From Prunella strophiata (Eukaryota; Chordata; Aves; Passeriformes; Prunellidae): a stretch of DNA of 64,000 bases. Below, one piece after another: positions 24,401-37,781 of the stretch. The notes under the pieces are model-generated. The model did not search any database, was not told the origin of the DNA, and saw only the letters and a list, made by a program, of their open reading frames with translations. The position numbers were made by a program, and so were the translations under genes. Within the stretch, counting starts at the first letter, position 1, and every line of letters starts with the position of its first letter. The stretch spans positions 82,402,800 to 82,466,799 of the forward strand of contig JAZBQD010000030.1 of assembly GCA_036583965.1 (NCBI GenBank). The letters run 5' to 3'.

Positions 24401-27400
24401 TGGCTTATTAATTTTTACACATAAAAAAGATTAAGTTATTCAAATCTTGCCCATTAATAGAAGGTATTCAAGACTTGTGGACATTTAACAGATGAATATA
24501 AATGTGTGGTTTTGTTTTTTTTTTTTAATGAGGCAAATCTGTATTACTTTTGTGTGAAACTGAAAATTTATCAAAGCTATGAAGGCTGTCTTCTGTAAGG
24601 CTAATCAAAACCAGAACTGGTCAGTGTTCATTTTGGCAGATAGATTTGTTACATTTGCTCAGCCTGTGCTTTAAGTAGAGAATATGCTGTGGAAAGGAAG
24701 CCAGGCACATCAGTCTGCCATTATTTTACAATATAAATTATATGGGAGACTGCACAGGATTTTCTTTTAAAAATGCCTTGGAAGCAAGGAGCTGGCTTCC
24801 TTCAGTAAGTTTTGCTTTGATACTGTAAGGGAATGGTTCATTACAGCAAAAAGCAGGGCTGAGAATCTTCACCTGAAAATTATTCATGACTGCGGAAAAC
24901 TCCTTGTTTCAGAAGAGAATCCTTGTCTGGACAAAGCAGAACAGTTGTCCTGTATAAAACTGGCCTGTCCAGATGCTTGTTAAAGGCTAGAGAAAAGCTG
25001 TTCTCAGAGCTTGTGTTGGCACAAAAATAGGGTAGTCTTTTTATTTCTGCATTAGCTGTCCTGAGATACAAGAGAGACAAAATACAGAAGGCTTCTTGGT
25101 TAAGGTCTCTTAATAGCTTGTTCTCCAATATCAGGGCATGTGCAAGGGAAGTGGCTGGTGATTCTCACAGCAAAACAAACTTTTCTGTTAGCCATCCACT
25201 TGGTTGTTACCTCCTTGTATTATCTCCTTTAAATTCAAGGAAGTTACTGTTATGATGGCTGCTCATGCTAGGCTAAACAGCTTTATTAGTGATAATCCCT
25301 TCCCTTTGATTTCTCAGTGCTTTGAGTAATAAACACTAATCCTGCCAGGCACTTTGAGGTGATTTTCCAAGTGAACATATTAACTCAGCAAACAGAAGGG
25401 TTTGGCTTGCTCTTGAGGGGGCAATACCAAAGGGACTCCTGAGAATTAACAGCATTTAGATATAATAGATGTGCTGCTGACAAGTAAAAATCAACATCGA
25501 GGATGAGGCTTGTAGTCAGAGGATTCACATTATTGGTTCCAACTCTCTCCCTTTTCTTGCTGTGATTCTAATCTGATTTCCCAGCCCCTTCTTTCAGTAA
25601 GCCTAGCTGGGTCTCCCAGCATTGATTTTCAGTTCATTGCAGGTTATAGTGACTTGGGCAAACTCTGTTTACTGAGGAAGAGGCTGTCTGGGCCCAGGAG
25701 AAGGTGCATTGTGTGTGGTGTGCAAGGTCTGGGCTCAGATTTGGCAGTCTCTGAAGGAGTCATGCAGCAAAGGGCAAAGTCTGAGTGCTGGTTTGTGGAG
25801 AAGTAGCTACAAATGGAAGAAGGCTGGAAGAAGCAGGGCAGGTGGATAGTGCAGGTATCAAATCAGGCTTACCAAACCTTGTCAACATCTTTCTGCTTGT
25901 AGCTATAAATTAGCTGGGGATGAAAAGGCACATTTTAATGTGTGGGGCTTGGATGTTTCTTGATAGATTTATTCTTAGATAAAACTCTTAAATACTGTCT
26001 TACACTTGGGGTTGATTTCACATTCCCTAAAGATATTCAAAGTAATTTGCCTTAGAGAAATATCAGAAAGAAACTCTTATATCGCCTTTTCTAGACAGAG
26101 GCAGTAGAAGACCTTCTATTTTGTTTCTGAAATAATTGTGCAAAGCTAGGGCAGCTCCTTGGAAAAAGGATTACAATCTGTGAGGATTCCTCTGTCATAG
26201 CATAAGCAGCTAATTAGAATTGCTATTTTTTTTCATTAAGAAAAAGGTCTCTCTTGATTTCATGCTTATGAACTATTAAGTTAATAAGTTAAGCATGGTT
26301 ACCAAGAAAAAAAGGAAGAGGAGATGTTCAGAATCAAATGCATTACTTACTTCATAGATATCACATACTACTGACATTAGAAATATTACAATTCATTGCA
26401 GTAAATACAGTTTCTCAGTAACCATCTGCTTTGTGGTAAGGGCTGAGTAAGAGTCATCAGCAAAGTTACACAGGAGTCCTCAAAACAGATTGGTTATTGC
26501 AATATGTTGGTACAGTTGACCCATGTGTTATTTTGCTTTGAGCATACAAACAAGCAAGCAGGAGCCTTTTTAAGCTGAGTTGTTCTTAAGATTGCAGATG
26601 ATGGGAAGATGAAGTCAAGACTGGGTGAAGTCCTAAAAAATGTCTATCCTTAATTTGCATCAATCAGAATTAATGCCTAATGTATAGGTTTCTGTGTACA
26701 TTTACCTAGACTTGAGTTTTCCAGGATTCAGGGGTTTACAGTGTTGCTATTTGCACTACTGAGTTAAACCCGTGCCATGGAGACAGATGTTTCTGGGAGG
26801 TGAAACAAAAGTTTGCTTCTGTTGTTAATTTGAGTGCAGTTCTTTGAAGCCTGCTGAGCCAGTGCCTAATTAAACTGCACACATGCTCCAAACAAATGAA
26901 AAAGTAATGCTGCTCCTCACAGATAACATTTAAGGTGACGATTTCTTCTCAAGTGAAATCTACTTGGGGAAATCAATTCACTGCTGAAGCAGAAACTCTT
27001 TCCATAATACTTCATTATGTGAAGGCATTACTACAGCCCATGCAGTATAGCAGAGCTCGTGCTGTTTGGAGATCTCAGCTGTATGTAGTCAGAGCCATGG
27101 GACAGGCACAGTTTCAGTCTCATTTCTTTAATTTGAAGCCAGAGCTATATTCCTTGTCTGCAGTAACATTATTCTGAGAGTGATGACTGGTTGTGCTACA
27201 CACAGAGCAGAAATCTCTTATGAAATGTTTGGATGCTGTAGACTAGTGATTAGTTTGGAATTGAAAATTCCTGAAGTGTTCCTTCCTGACTCCTCTGATT
27301 ACATCAGCTTGTATTCATTTGTTCTGTTTTCACATTAAGCCACACTCCTTGTGTCTTGGCTTTCTCATGGCAGTACCTACCAAGAAAGCTGTTCAAGTTC

Positions 27401-29759
27401 AGCTTTGTATTTTTAAACATGCATTAAAGTAATTAGGATATACTTTGAGGCAAAGAGAGAGGGCAAGAGAAATGAGCCGTGGTGTTTCTAATAACCAGTG
27501 CTAGATACTGTTTTTTAAAGGTTTCTGTTCCTCTTATGATGTTAATCATTCCTTTTTCTCCTCACCTAAAGCATATATGGAGGTGGTTTTCTATGTATGA
27601 AAAGAAGCTGAGGTTACAAAAAGTTCTTGGTGTCTCACAAGGATGATCACAATAGTTTTATGATCAATAAGGATACACCCTTATATTGATGAGTAGTTTC
27701 ACCAGCATCAGCAGAACTCCTCAGAGACAGGCAGGACCTCTGCACTGAGCTCCATCTCCTTTGCAATATCAAAGCCTTAAAAACAGCAAGTAGGAAGCAG
27801 GTCACCTAGCATAGCTCCTAGGACAGCAGAAAGAAAAGAAATTAAAAAAAAAAAAAACATAGAAGGAGAATTAAATATACAAAATGAAATGTCTATTTGG
27901 TACTAGAAGTGAGTGGGAGTGGAATGCTTTTCTCATCTCAAGAAATCTCCAAGATTTCTGTGTCTTCCTTATTCCATAGTGGCATCTGCTCAAGAGCTGC
28001 TGATGAGAAAATAAAACCAGTCTGTTATTCTTAATAGGTGTTGCTTAGGCCACTCACCTGAGAGAATAGATACCTTTGTTCAGATCTCTACTCCAGGATG
28101 AAAATCTCAGTTTGCTGCCTAATGTGTGTTGACAATAATTGACCATCCTGGAATAAATAAGAATCATGTATTTGCTTTGGACTCAGTTGGAAAAAATTTT
28201 GTCATACCAGGGCCTTTTATTGGAAAGCTTTGGCTTTCATGAAAGTCAACTAAAAATAATAATAAAAAAGTCCTGAGTGATTTTTGGGGTTTATTTTTTC
28301 CCTCAGATTTGTTAATCTGTCACTATAATGACCAGTCAAAAACATCTGAATTATAGCACTTAATACTTTTTTAACTTGAGTGTTATATTATTTTATAATA
28401 ATATTTTTAGACATCTGCTGACTTTGTGTGCACTTTCAGGTGCAGAAGGCCATAAAAGCACCATGTGTGAATGCTTTGAGGGAATTAATTCTTCTGCCTT
28501 TATTCTGAGATAATTTTTCATACATTGATTTCTGGGTGACCAGAAACATTTACTGAATCAAAACAATTAACTGGAGCACTAATTAGATTATGATCTGTTT
28601 CTCTCAAAGTCAGACCAGAAGAGTTTCCATGGAGCTAAAATTTTAAACAGAACTAAAGTAAGAGTAACTACATGCCAATAGGAAGAAAGGAAGGTTCCTG
28701 CTTAGAATAATGGATTGTTAATGTAGTGATCTATGGCAAAAGAGATGACTTACCAAAGTATATAAAAAAAATCTCTTAGATTGTTACCTTTGTTCAAAAC
28801 TTCAGTTAAAGAAAAGCATGTAGGAGTCACTGTCACATCCTGAGTCGTGCCTTAGATCAGAAACATTTGCAGGAGCCATCTGCTTTGTGGAAGTCAAGTA
28901 TGCAGCATGTATAAGTCTGAGGTATGACTCATGGGAATGATATAGAAAATGGGTCAATCTTTCTGAGCTCTGAATGTCTGACTTCATTGCGAGATTGTTA
29001 AAAGTTTAGAGAAAATGAAGAAATAGATTAATTTCTGGAAAAGGCTTGGGAGAAGTGAGGATAGATGTGCATTATAAATGTGGCAAATTAGTTACTTTGT
29101 TGTATTCCTCTTGTGTGGGGGCTTGTATATAGTTAATTTGGTGAACTTCACTGAATAAAACTATGTTTCCTTATTTACTGAAGAACCATGGTGATTAGGT
29201 AAACAAAGTCTGTGATCCTTTTGCCTTAGAAGAGAGATGTGAAACAGATCCATTCCCCTCCATTGTCACACTTACTGTGTTTTAATTTCTATTAAAAGAA
29301 CCCAAACAAATCTTACAAATTACTTATTTATCAATAATGAAAACACTAATCAATATCAAGTTGGCATTAGGAACAAAGGTATCCATTTTTCTTAGCATCC
29401 TCAAACTGTCTCATATTTTCACTTCATCTGATGGCACCTTCTAGTTAAGTAAAACTAAAAATCAACAAGTTTATCTGAATGCAGGTCTCTGCTGTACTTT
29501 TCTTATTGGTGCTATGTTCCTTCCGTATTTTTCTGGCCTAAGTACAATCAGGGAGTAATACCAGGCTTATATTTCAAAGCATGAAGCTATTTATAGGATG
29601 TGGAGGTATTGACTGTATGTTTCTTTCTAAACCTATATACAACAGAAATTGATTTTTCATTTTGTAACGAGTACATCTTAGGACTTCAACACAGAATAAA
29701 CAGAGGAGAAGTAAGAAAGAGACACAACTATAAACTGGTCTTTGTTTTCTGAACTGCAG

Positions 29760-29853
29760 GTAATGGAACATTGATTGGAGCATCTGCAAATGTTGTTTGT
29801 GCTGGAATTGCTGAACAGCATGGTTATGGCTTCTCTTTCATGGAGTTCTTCAG
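29760..29853 (+). CDS. OCA2: OCA2 coding exon (human exon 23 equivalent), residues ~780-811
   Basis: The 94-bp exon has two bases completing Gly780, 30 codons, and two bases (AG) beginning an Arg codon. It encodes [19 protein letters not shown] then [11 protein letters not shown], which I recall as identical to human OCA2 across this segment. The [11 protein letters not shown] motif is the second signature loop of the transporter fold and pairs with DNIPFTATM in exon 21. Positions matching human A787 and Q799 carry Ala and Gln. The acceptor is GAACTGCAG|GT at 29759; the donor is TTCAG|GTACAA at 29854. The final exon must begin with the third base of Arg followed by about 27 codons. Confidence 0.97.
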
Positions 29854-32359
29854 GTACAATTTTAAACTTCTCACATTCAATCTGTTTTGGTATTTTTTCT
29901 CTCTTGGCAAACAATGAATCTTCTAAGGAGAAAAATCTAGAGAAAGGTCTATAAAAGATACTTGTGTTCCTAATTTGGTTTTGGCAACTGAAATGCAGGT
30001 GGAAGACAAATCACTTTATTTTTTTATAATGTTGATAAAATGCATGAAGCTCGTGGGAGCACAGTGGAACTCTAGGAGAAACAAAGCCTTTGAAATTCCT
30101 GCTTTGATAACCCTCAATCTTCAGCTTTGTAGAAATTGTAAATTGTTGCCTTTTTGTAAAATGCAGTTTAAACCTAGTTTATCATCTGCACATATTCATG
30201 GATGTTCTATCATCAGGAGAAACTGGAATGTCCTAATTTAGAGTGAGTTGATATTTATTCCATGATCTCAGAAGTAAACTATTTACTTAAAAGTAATTAC
30301 TTCTTTTGACCAGCTGCTTAGCAACTATGCATGAAATTGTGATGAGCAGCCAGTTTGGCTCAACTCAAGTTGTTGCCTAATAATTGTTTAATTAATTATT
30401 AATAGATTTTTTAATAGTGGAGTTTTCATTGCAGGTCATTCATCAGCAGGGTTTTAAGGGACAAGGTATACTTAATGCATACAACAATTTAATATTCTTC
30501 TAAATACTTCCCGTTTTTGAGAGACTGTGGTTGAAAGGTGTATGTGGAAACTGGCAAATAAGGACGAAATACAAAGTTCAAGTTTAAAGTGTAGTTGATT
30601 TAGCTAAAATATAATTCCTTGCTTCTTTTTTCTGCATATTTAGGGCAAAGGATGCTGTTAAGCTCACACCAATTTATTTTTTCTCTTTACTTTCTTTACA
30701 TTGTTTATTGTAGTTTCTCAGCTCTATCAGCTTTTTTCTAAATTGTTTACCTCAAAGCCCCCAAACCTGTGTTATGAATATGATTAATCAGCCAAGTCTT
30801 GGTTGTCAGGATCTTTGATACTGCAGAACAGTCTTATGTAGTACATAGTAATAGCTAACAGATTTCCTGGAAGTCAAGCCCTTGCACAAAAAAATAGTGA
30901 TGCAGTAATAATGGGCTGGTGGATTGCACTGTTCATGTTTCACAGGTTTTGACCTTGGCATTTGGAGATTTAACTTGTATGTAGCATTAACAGTGTGTCC
31001 TCTTTGTAGATTTTGTATTGAAATGTTCTTAAAACTTCTGTGAGACTGACTGAGAAAACAAAGATGTAAAGCCTGGCTAATCTCTTCAGCAGTGTTTACT
31101 GGAACGTGTTCTTTGGTAATGATGACAGCAGACAGATGCTCCAAAATTGCCTTCTATAAATATGCTTTTGGTGGAAGTGATTACTGGGAAAGACTGTAGC
31201 CACCTTGAACAAAGATGTGAGAACAGAATCCATAGTGGTCTCAGAGAGATAGCAATGGATAATAATTAGTAGAAAGAACATAAAAGCTCACTTTTTCCAG
31301 CTGCCTTTTAATCACTGAGCAGGCAGATCATGAGCTTCTTCACAATTTGTGTTAGGAAAATATTTGTTTCAGTGAAGCATTCACAAATTGAATATATTTT
31401 AAGGCTTCTCCTGGCATCAAGTGGTGTTTTATATATTCCCTGAGGATTTTGATTTTGCTTACTTTTATTTATGAAGATTGTCTCAAAGTATAAAGTGAAT
31501 TTTCTTAATTTCTTCCCTGTTTGCCTCAAGATGACTCAACAGGTTTCACATCCCCATTGAGGGGCCCTCTGCAGTGCTTCTCCCAGTACACACACAGATT
31601 TTTACACTCTCATTTTGCAAACCCCTGGGAATCACCAGAGAAAAATCATGGATACCTTGTGTGGGGAGATGATGATTCTCTGCTGACTGACTTTTGTTAA
31701 GATGTCTTTATATCAGCCTGAGCTGGTGTTGTTCTGCCCTTCCCAAATGTCTCTGTATAGGAAACCCACTCCACATCTGTCTCAAGTGGTGCCACAGAGC
31801 AGAGTACTCTACTTCCAACACAATTCCTTCCTGGCTGCATGCTAAGCCAAATCATGCAAATGTGTTTAAGGGGGGCCTTTGCTAGAAGCAGCTTTTTTGA
31901 AAACCATGTTTTGACACAGTGGTCTGTAAGAGGAATTCCAGACAGGGTTGATAAGCATCTCTGGTGAGTACACCTTGATACAACAGAGCAGTGAGATTCA
32001 TGTGGAAGCTGAGGGTTCCTCATGGTGAGAGGCACCACGATGCCTCTCTGTGCAGGGAGAGAAAAAGGCAAGAAGCAGTTCCTTGCTCTCTAAGAGGGTT
32101 CATGAGCTCATGACTCTTCCTCTGTGTGTCTGCACAGTGGCACTTGGCATGGTTCAAGGTTTTCCTTGTCTTTTTAAGATGGCAGCAGAGGCAACCCAGC
32201 AGATGTGTTATGCAATGCTATTCTGCTGCCCAGCCAGAGCCAGAGGTGGCCAGGTTGAGAACTTGCCTAGAATGCTGAGGTCTTACCAGCTTGATATGCT
32301 TCTCTCTGGAGTGCCTTCCTCAGAAGAAATCCTGTGCTGGGGAGTTCCATGTGTCTGTC

Positions 32360-32530
32360 AGAACAACAACTAATTGCTTCTTTCCCTGGATCAAGAGTCC
32401 TACTGCCTCAAGGACCTGGTTCTTCACAGATGGATCTAAGGGGAAGACAGGTCTGGGGTCCTACTCTCACCATCCAAACAACTCAGGCCCATGGGCTGGA
32501 AGTGCTGTGCCTGTAAGGTGGTTCCAGTAG
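32360..32530 (+). mobile_element. Possible endogenous retrovirus pol remnant (RNase H-like)
   Basis: One frame reads WFFTDGSKGKTG at 32417-32452, resembling the first strand of retroviral RNase H (FTDGS plus a small Gly/Lys-rich turn, with its catalytic Asp). It sits in an open stretch from about 32291 to 32530. Downstream the frame closes and I cannot follow further RNase H or integrase motifs. The surrounding 31540-32700 block is less AT-rich than its neighbours, which fits an old insertion, but no LTRs were recognised. It is broken and short; chance likeness cannot be excluded. Confidence 0.4.
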
Positions 32531-35500
32531 GATGGCATTTAGGTGGGAAAGATTAACTGAGAAAGAAGAGAGAAAGGAATGGGGTTCCCTCTCTGTGTTG
32601 AAGCACCTTAAAGCAGCCTGGTGTTCAGAGTACACTGCTGGTTGAGGAGATACCAAGTTATATCCATGCATACCTAGCTGTGAATGTGCTGCCAAGTGTC
32701 ACCAAATATCTTACTCAGAATGCATTCAGATCTTGTTCCCTTCTCTGACATTACCCATCAACACATGCAGAAACCATCTCTGTCTGAACAGTGCTCACAA
32801 GGGAAAGAACAAGATTGCCTATGAGAAAAGATATTTTGGTTGCCATGAATTCCACTTCTATTTCCAGACCCTGTGAGGTTTTTTGATTATTCATTATGTT
32901 CCACTGCAATAAAAAGATTCACATGTCATTTAGAATACACAATATTGTAGTAAGTTTAATTTATCACCATGAAAATATTTTTACCTTTGAATAAATTAGA
33001 CATGGTGGTAGAAAAACAGAAAGGATCTCCTACTGGTATATCAGCAGCAAAAGGAAGAGCAGGGGATATATGAGACTCATTGAATGGGAAAAGGACCTGC
33101 TGACAAGGGATGAGGAAAAGGCAGAAGTTCCCAGTGTGATCAGCTGCACAAAGTCCTGCTGCAGACCAGTCACTAATTCTGCTCCCCAGGTTTTCTTATG
33201 TGTCCCCAGTAGTGCCTTCCAAGCTCAGCCACTTAGGGATTCAGCTTTTAACCAGCCCCAGAAATCTGAAGGCAAATAATGAGTGACTGCCTCTGGATGA
33301 TTCATTTGGAATAACTCAAATTCAAAAGGAAAGAAAGCAATGTTATGACAAAACCAAAATTGAAAGTCATAAGAAGAGCAAGCTCAGAATAATAATTTTC
33401 TTAAAGATGCTCTTGGATTTTTAGAATCAGTACAGCCAAATTATGCTTTTGTTCCATTTTGGAAACTTCCTCATCAAACTGTATTTATGCATTCTATCTT
33501 TCCTCCTGAAAAAAAAAATATGTTAGATATACTTATATAAAATATAGGTAATCTAATTTAATTAATATTAATTATAATATTAATATTTCCTTCCTATAAT
33601 ATTTCCTTATCCTTCTAGTAATTTAGAAGGCCAGAAATGAACATGATACTTCAGTACACAGTCCTCTTATTTTTTCACATATAAAAAGGATAAGATTTAA
33701 TACAGAATGTGGAACTATTTGCCTTTCTTTGTTAATCTAGGCAATATCAAATTCCTGTTCAATTTGCTATTCAGTGTAAATCCAAGTCTCTTTCAGTTTT
33801 CATGTTACTTACATGAGTGTGATTATATCTGTTCTCCTCTCAAATTCTTATACTTTTCCTACATTGTGGACACAAAGACACATTTATATGGTAGAAATAG
33901 GAAAAAAATGTGAGTCCATGGGGCTTGGAAAAGAAGATAGAGAGCAGTGGGATATTTGCTGTATGTGGTCAAGAGTAAACATTAGAACAAGCAAACATCA
34001 GAGCAAACAAATGATCACTATGTCTCTAGACAGAAGTGTAACTATTTTCATAGTCTTGACCCTTAGAAAATATCAGATATGTTAACAATATGAAGGTAAT
34101 TGCTCAGAGACAATATTTATGAGTAAGCAGAAGGCAGGCAAAGATAATATTCCTATTATGATTTTAGTCTAGTTATCAAAGAACTATTACATATAAATAA
34201 GAACTTAACATAAAGGAAAACCCCAAATCTAGGAGAGTACTTTTCTCTTGGCAAATGGTGAGATAAACACATTGAAGTCTTGTTGCTTGGATGAATTCTA
34301 GAGGTTAATACAATGATATTATATAAATTCAGACAGTAAAATAATCAAGAGGGCTTTATTATTTCTCAAGGAATAACATTGAAGATGTCTCTTTTTAATC
34401 TAGATGCTTCATTTCATAGAAGTTTTTAAAATTTTTACTAACATATGTCTGAGTTTGTTGCAATATAGCATTCTACTAGGTCAGACCACCCTGTGGAACA
34501 TAAAAATGATGCACAGAAATCTTTTTGTTGCCAATGAAAAATTTGATTGCAGCTGCCATAACATCAGAAGTTCTCATTGCTGTAGAGGCTTTAATAATAT
34601 TTTTTTTTACTTGCTGATACAATTTACAACTTGACTTTAATTTTCTCTGTAAGATAGGCATTTATAACCTTATAAAGATACGTAGCATTTAAAATAGAAA
34701 CTAATCTATAGTTCCTTCATCCTGTTGTAATTCTATATTAATCACCCCCCTGTGTCCATGATGTGTGATGTCAATAGAAAAATTAATCACAGATAAATGA
34801 TGAACATATTTGACAAAAAATACAAGTGAGTACTTATGGGAAATACTCCAATTTTATTTCAAGCAAATTTTGGCTGACTATGCCTAGTATTACAGTGCTG
34901 GTTATGGGAAGAATGGATTGGATAACTCTATGTAATGGATAAGAATGTGGGAAAAATTATTTAATACATGAGGAAATCAGTCTGCCCAGAGGAAGAAGTT
35001 ATGAGCCTGAGAGCTTAATGTAGAGTTACAGTTGAAAGGCTAGCTGGATATAATCCTGAAGACATTGTGTGTTTTTTCAGGTTTTGTATTTTTCTCTCAT
35101 TGCCCTCCCTTCATACACCATCTGCAGAGCTGAATTAATATTCTCTGTCTTCTCTGGGAATAAGAACAATTTGGAAGTGTCAAGAATATTGGTTTCTGAT
35201 AATAGCTTGGGAAAAAAAAATTGGTTTTATCATAGGATTTGTTTTGTGAGGCATTCACAGCAAAAATATTTTCAGTAGGATATCCTATTTATCTGTTTTT
35301 GAGAACACTCAGATGCAAAGGCTGTGAAACAGAACTTCCCATGAGAGCTGTCATTCATATAAGTGGGAGGACAAATATGATGTTCTTTGCCACCTCCTGT
35401 GTATCCTATTTACACAACTTATAGAAAATAACACTTCAAAAAAACCCATAAATGTCTCTACTGGGTTATGTGTTAGACAGCTGTAGTCCTTTTTATTCCT

Positions 35501-37738
35501 GATAATTTAGTATCTTTTTTTTTCTATTTTCTTGCTATTAACACCACCCTATGCCGCAATTATGCTGTTGCTCTTTTAAAGCTGACTCTGAGCACAATTA
35601 AACCAACTCTGCATTTTGGATATGAATTTTGGTGATGGAGATTTTGGTTGAGAAATGTGGTATCAAAATACCCAAATTCAATTCACCTGTGGACTTTCTG
35701 GTCAACTGTGCAGCTCCTAAGGAAGATTCAATGAACTGCTGAGAGCAGATTTAATGATTATGATGCAAGAATTATCTCACTCTCACTTCCCACTGCTCTT
35801 CTGATCAATAAGGAGGAGTAAGTGGTCATGGGTTAAATGTTGATAATTGACATGATAACAGAGTTCTTCTATTCAAATAAGTGCAAATGCAGCACTTGAG
35901 TAAAGCACTCTCAACAAACATGCATTAACACATGGGCAAGTTTGAGTTTTTCACAACTTTTCCCTCATAAAACATCTATCCTTAAAAAGCTGGATCTCTT
36001 TGGTTTATTAAAGCTTGTTTTTACATTTGTCTTGATTTACGTGTGTAAGAAAAATATTAGAAGGATTTTTTAGTAGCTTATTTTAAGAATAAATTTCAAA
36101 TGCAATTGCATATGAAAATCTCTATCAGATTTAGGGAACTGAGTTTAACAAATGTAATCTAGATTTTAAAATCCTAGTCACTGTTATGACAGAAAGGGCA
36201 ACACTATAGACAACTTTCAGCTGATAACTCAACTCAGTAGAAAGGTAGTTCAGTATGTATTCATCTTAAATTATTAGGTTGTAAGCTGGCTTTGTTAAGA
36301 AAAATGCCAGTTTTCTTTGAGCTATCCAACAACAATCATTGCAATATTTTAAAGCCTCAGTGTTGATCAAATAACTGCTCTCAAACAAATGTCATATTAA
36401 CATCTGTGGCAGTTCAATAAAATAAATGCTGCTTATTTTAAGTATTTGCATCATGGCTTGCATCAAACCCCATGAAAGTAAGTATTCCTGCAACAGTGGT
36501 GCACACCATTTTTTCCTGAGCCATGGGTGGTTTGGTTTTTTTAATGTTTCTTCTGATTTTATTTAAGGTCTGAAAACAGTGTAAGTGGAAATGTGAATGG
36601 ATATGGATTTACCTTTTCTTTTTATTTTTAAAAAAAAGGGTGAAAAGTAGTATTTTAAGCATTTAAGTAAGAGGACATTTCCTTTTCCGATTTGAAACAT
36701 GATTTATCTTTACTGTGAAGTTTTCATGGAGCTTAAAATGTTCCTGTCTTCTGAGTAGAACCAATAACTTTGAATTGTTTGGCCTGTGGACATACAAATA
36801 TTACTTTTTGTCTTCTCTTATTGCTGTGAAGTCTTTTGGATTAGCTTTTAGCTTCTAATAAAGAAAATAGGATTTAAATACTTGTCTCACTCATCACAAA
36901 ATAAGGCTATGTGATTCAGGTATTAAAATTTTAGTAAATTAAAAAAATTAGTAAATAAAAAAAAGTAAAATGTTCAATTTGTGTAATAGTTCTCATCAAA
37001 ACATTGTTAATTGAACACTAGCTCATAAAATCCTTACTTTCAAATCTTTCATAGTGAAAATGTAGAGACTGGCTTAAAAGTGATTATAAATTGTATAGTG
37101 TGTCCATGTATATGTACATGAAACACACAAAGAAATTAAATTAAAATTTTTTTGACATACATTTTGAGTTCAGGTCAGTAACAGCCAAGAGAGAATGCTA
37201 GTACCTCAGGTGACTAAAATAAATGTAACTCCCTATCATCAAGATACTTGACTGTGGAATTACTAACAGATAGAAACATTTTTTAGAGAGGGAAAAAAAG
37301 GTAGCAAGTTGAAGAGTAAACACAAACCATACCAATCTAATAGCCAGATCAACTGTTGATGCTAATAAATATTCTTATTTTAAATTCTGAAGTGTTATAT
37401 GCTGTTTAGCATGTCTCATATACAATTTCTGAATTGCCTTTTTGCATTTCAGAATATCTTTCCCTTTTACTAGCATAAAGCTGCTATTTCTAGATTCCTA
37501 TGAATACAAAATATTAGATATGAAAGTCAGACTATCTCCTGATATAAATGGCTATGAAAGAACAAAGGGAAAAGTCCAAGGCACCCCTGGCATTCCAAAA
37601 TCTGCTATTTGGAATATGTACTAACTCTCCAAAACCCATGTGTTGAACACTGCTTGTGTGGATTTCAAGAAGGTTTAAACTGGGGGCAAGTGAGCACTAA
37701 ATAGGACAGTGATGGTACGTGAAGAAATCTGTGGGGGC

Positions 37739-37781
37739 TTTTTTTTTGGTGGTTTTTTTTTGGTTTTTTTTTTTTTTTTTT
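37739..37781. repeat. T-rich low-complexity tract
   Basis: Runs of T broken by GG pairs (about 40 bp). Simple sequence inside the last intron. Confidence 0.9.

Larger units (their letters stand above)
16771..29759 (+). other. OCA2: OCA2 intron 22
   Basis: This intron of about 13 kb runs from GTAAGA to acceptor CTGCAG at 29759. Recognisable contents are a CR1 3' tail at 18115-18167, a local tandem duplication at 20079-20123, a 15-bp-arm palindrome at 21373-21404, and poly(A) runs at 20655-20669 and about 27844-27857. I see no further exon, RNA gene or intact transposon in the rest; it is AT-rich and mostly unclassifiable by eye. Confidence 0.85.

Noticed and set aside
31697..32071. 124-codon minus-strand open frame
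   Set aside because: No recognisable family, no splice or promoter context, and it overlaps the block suspected to be a decayed retroviral insertion read on the other strand.
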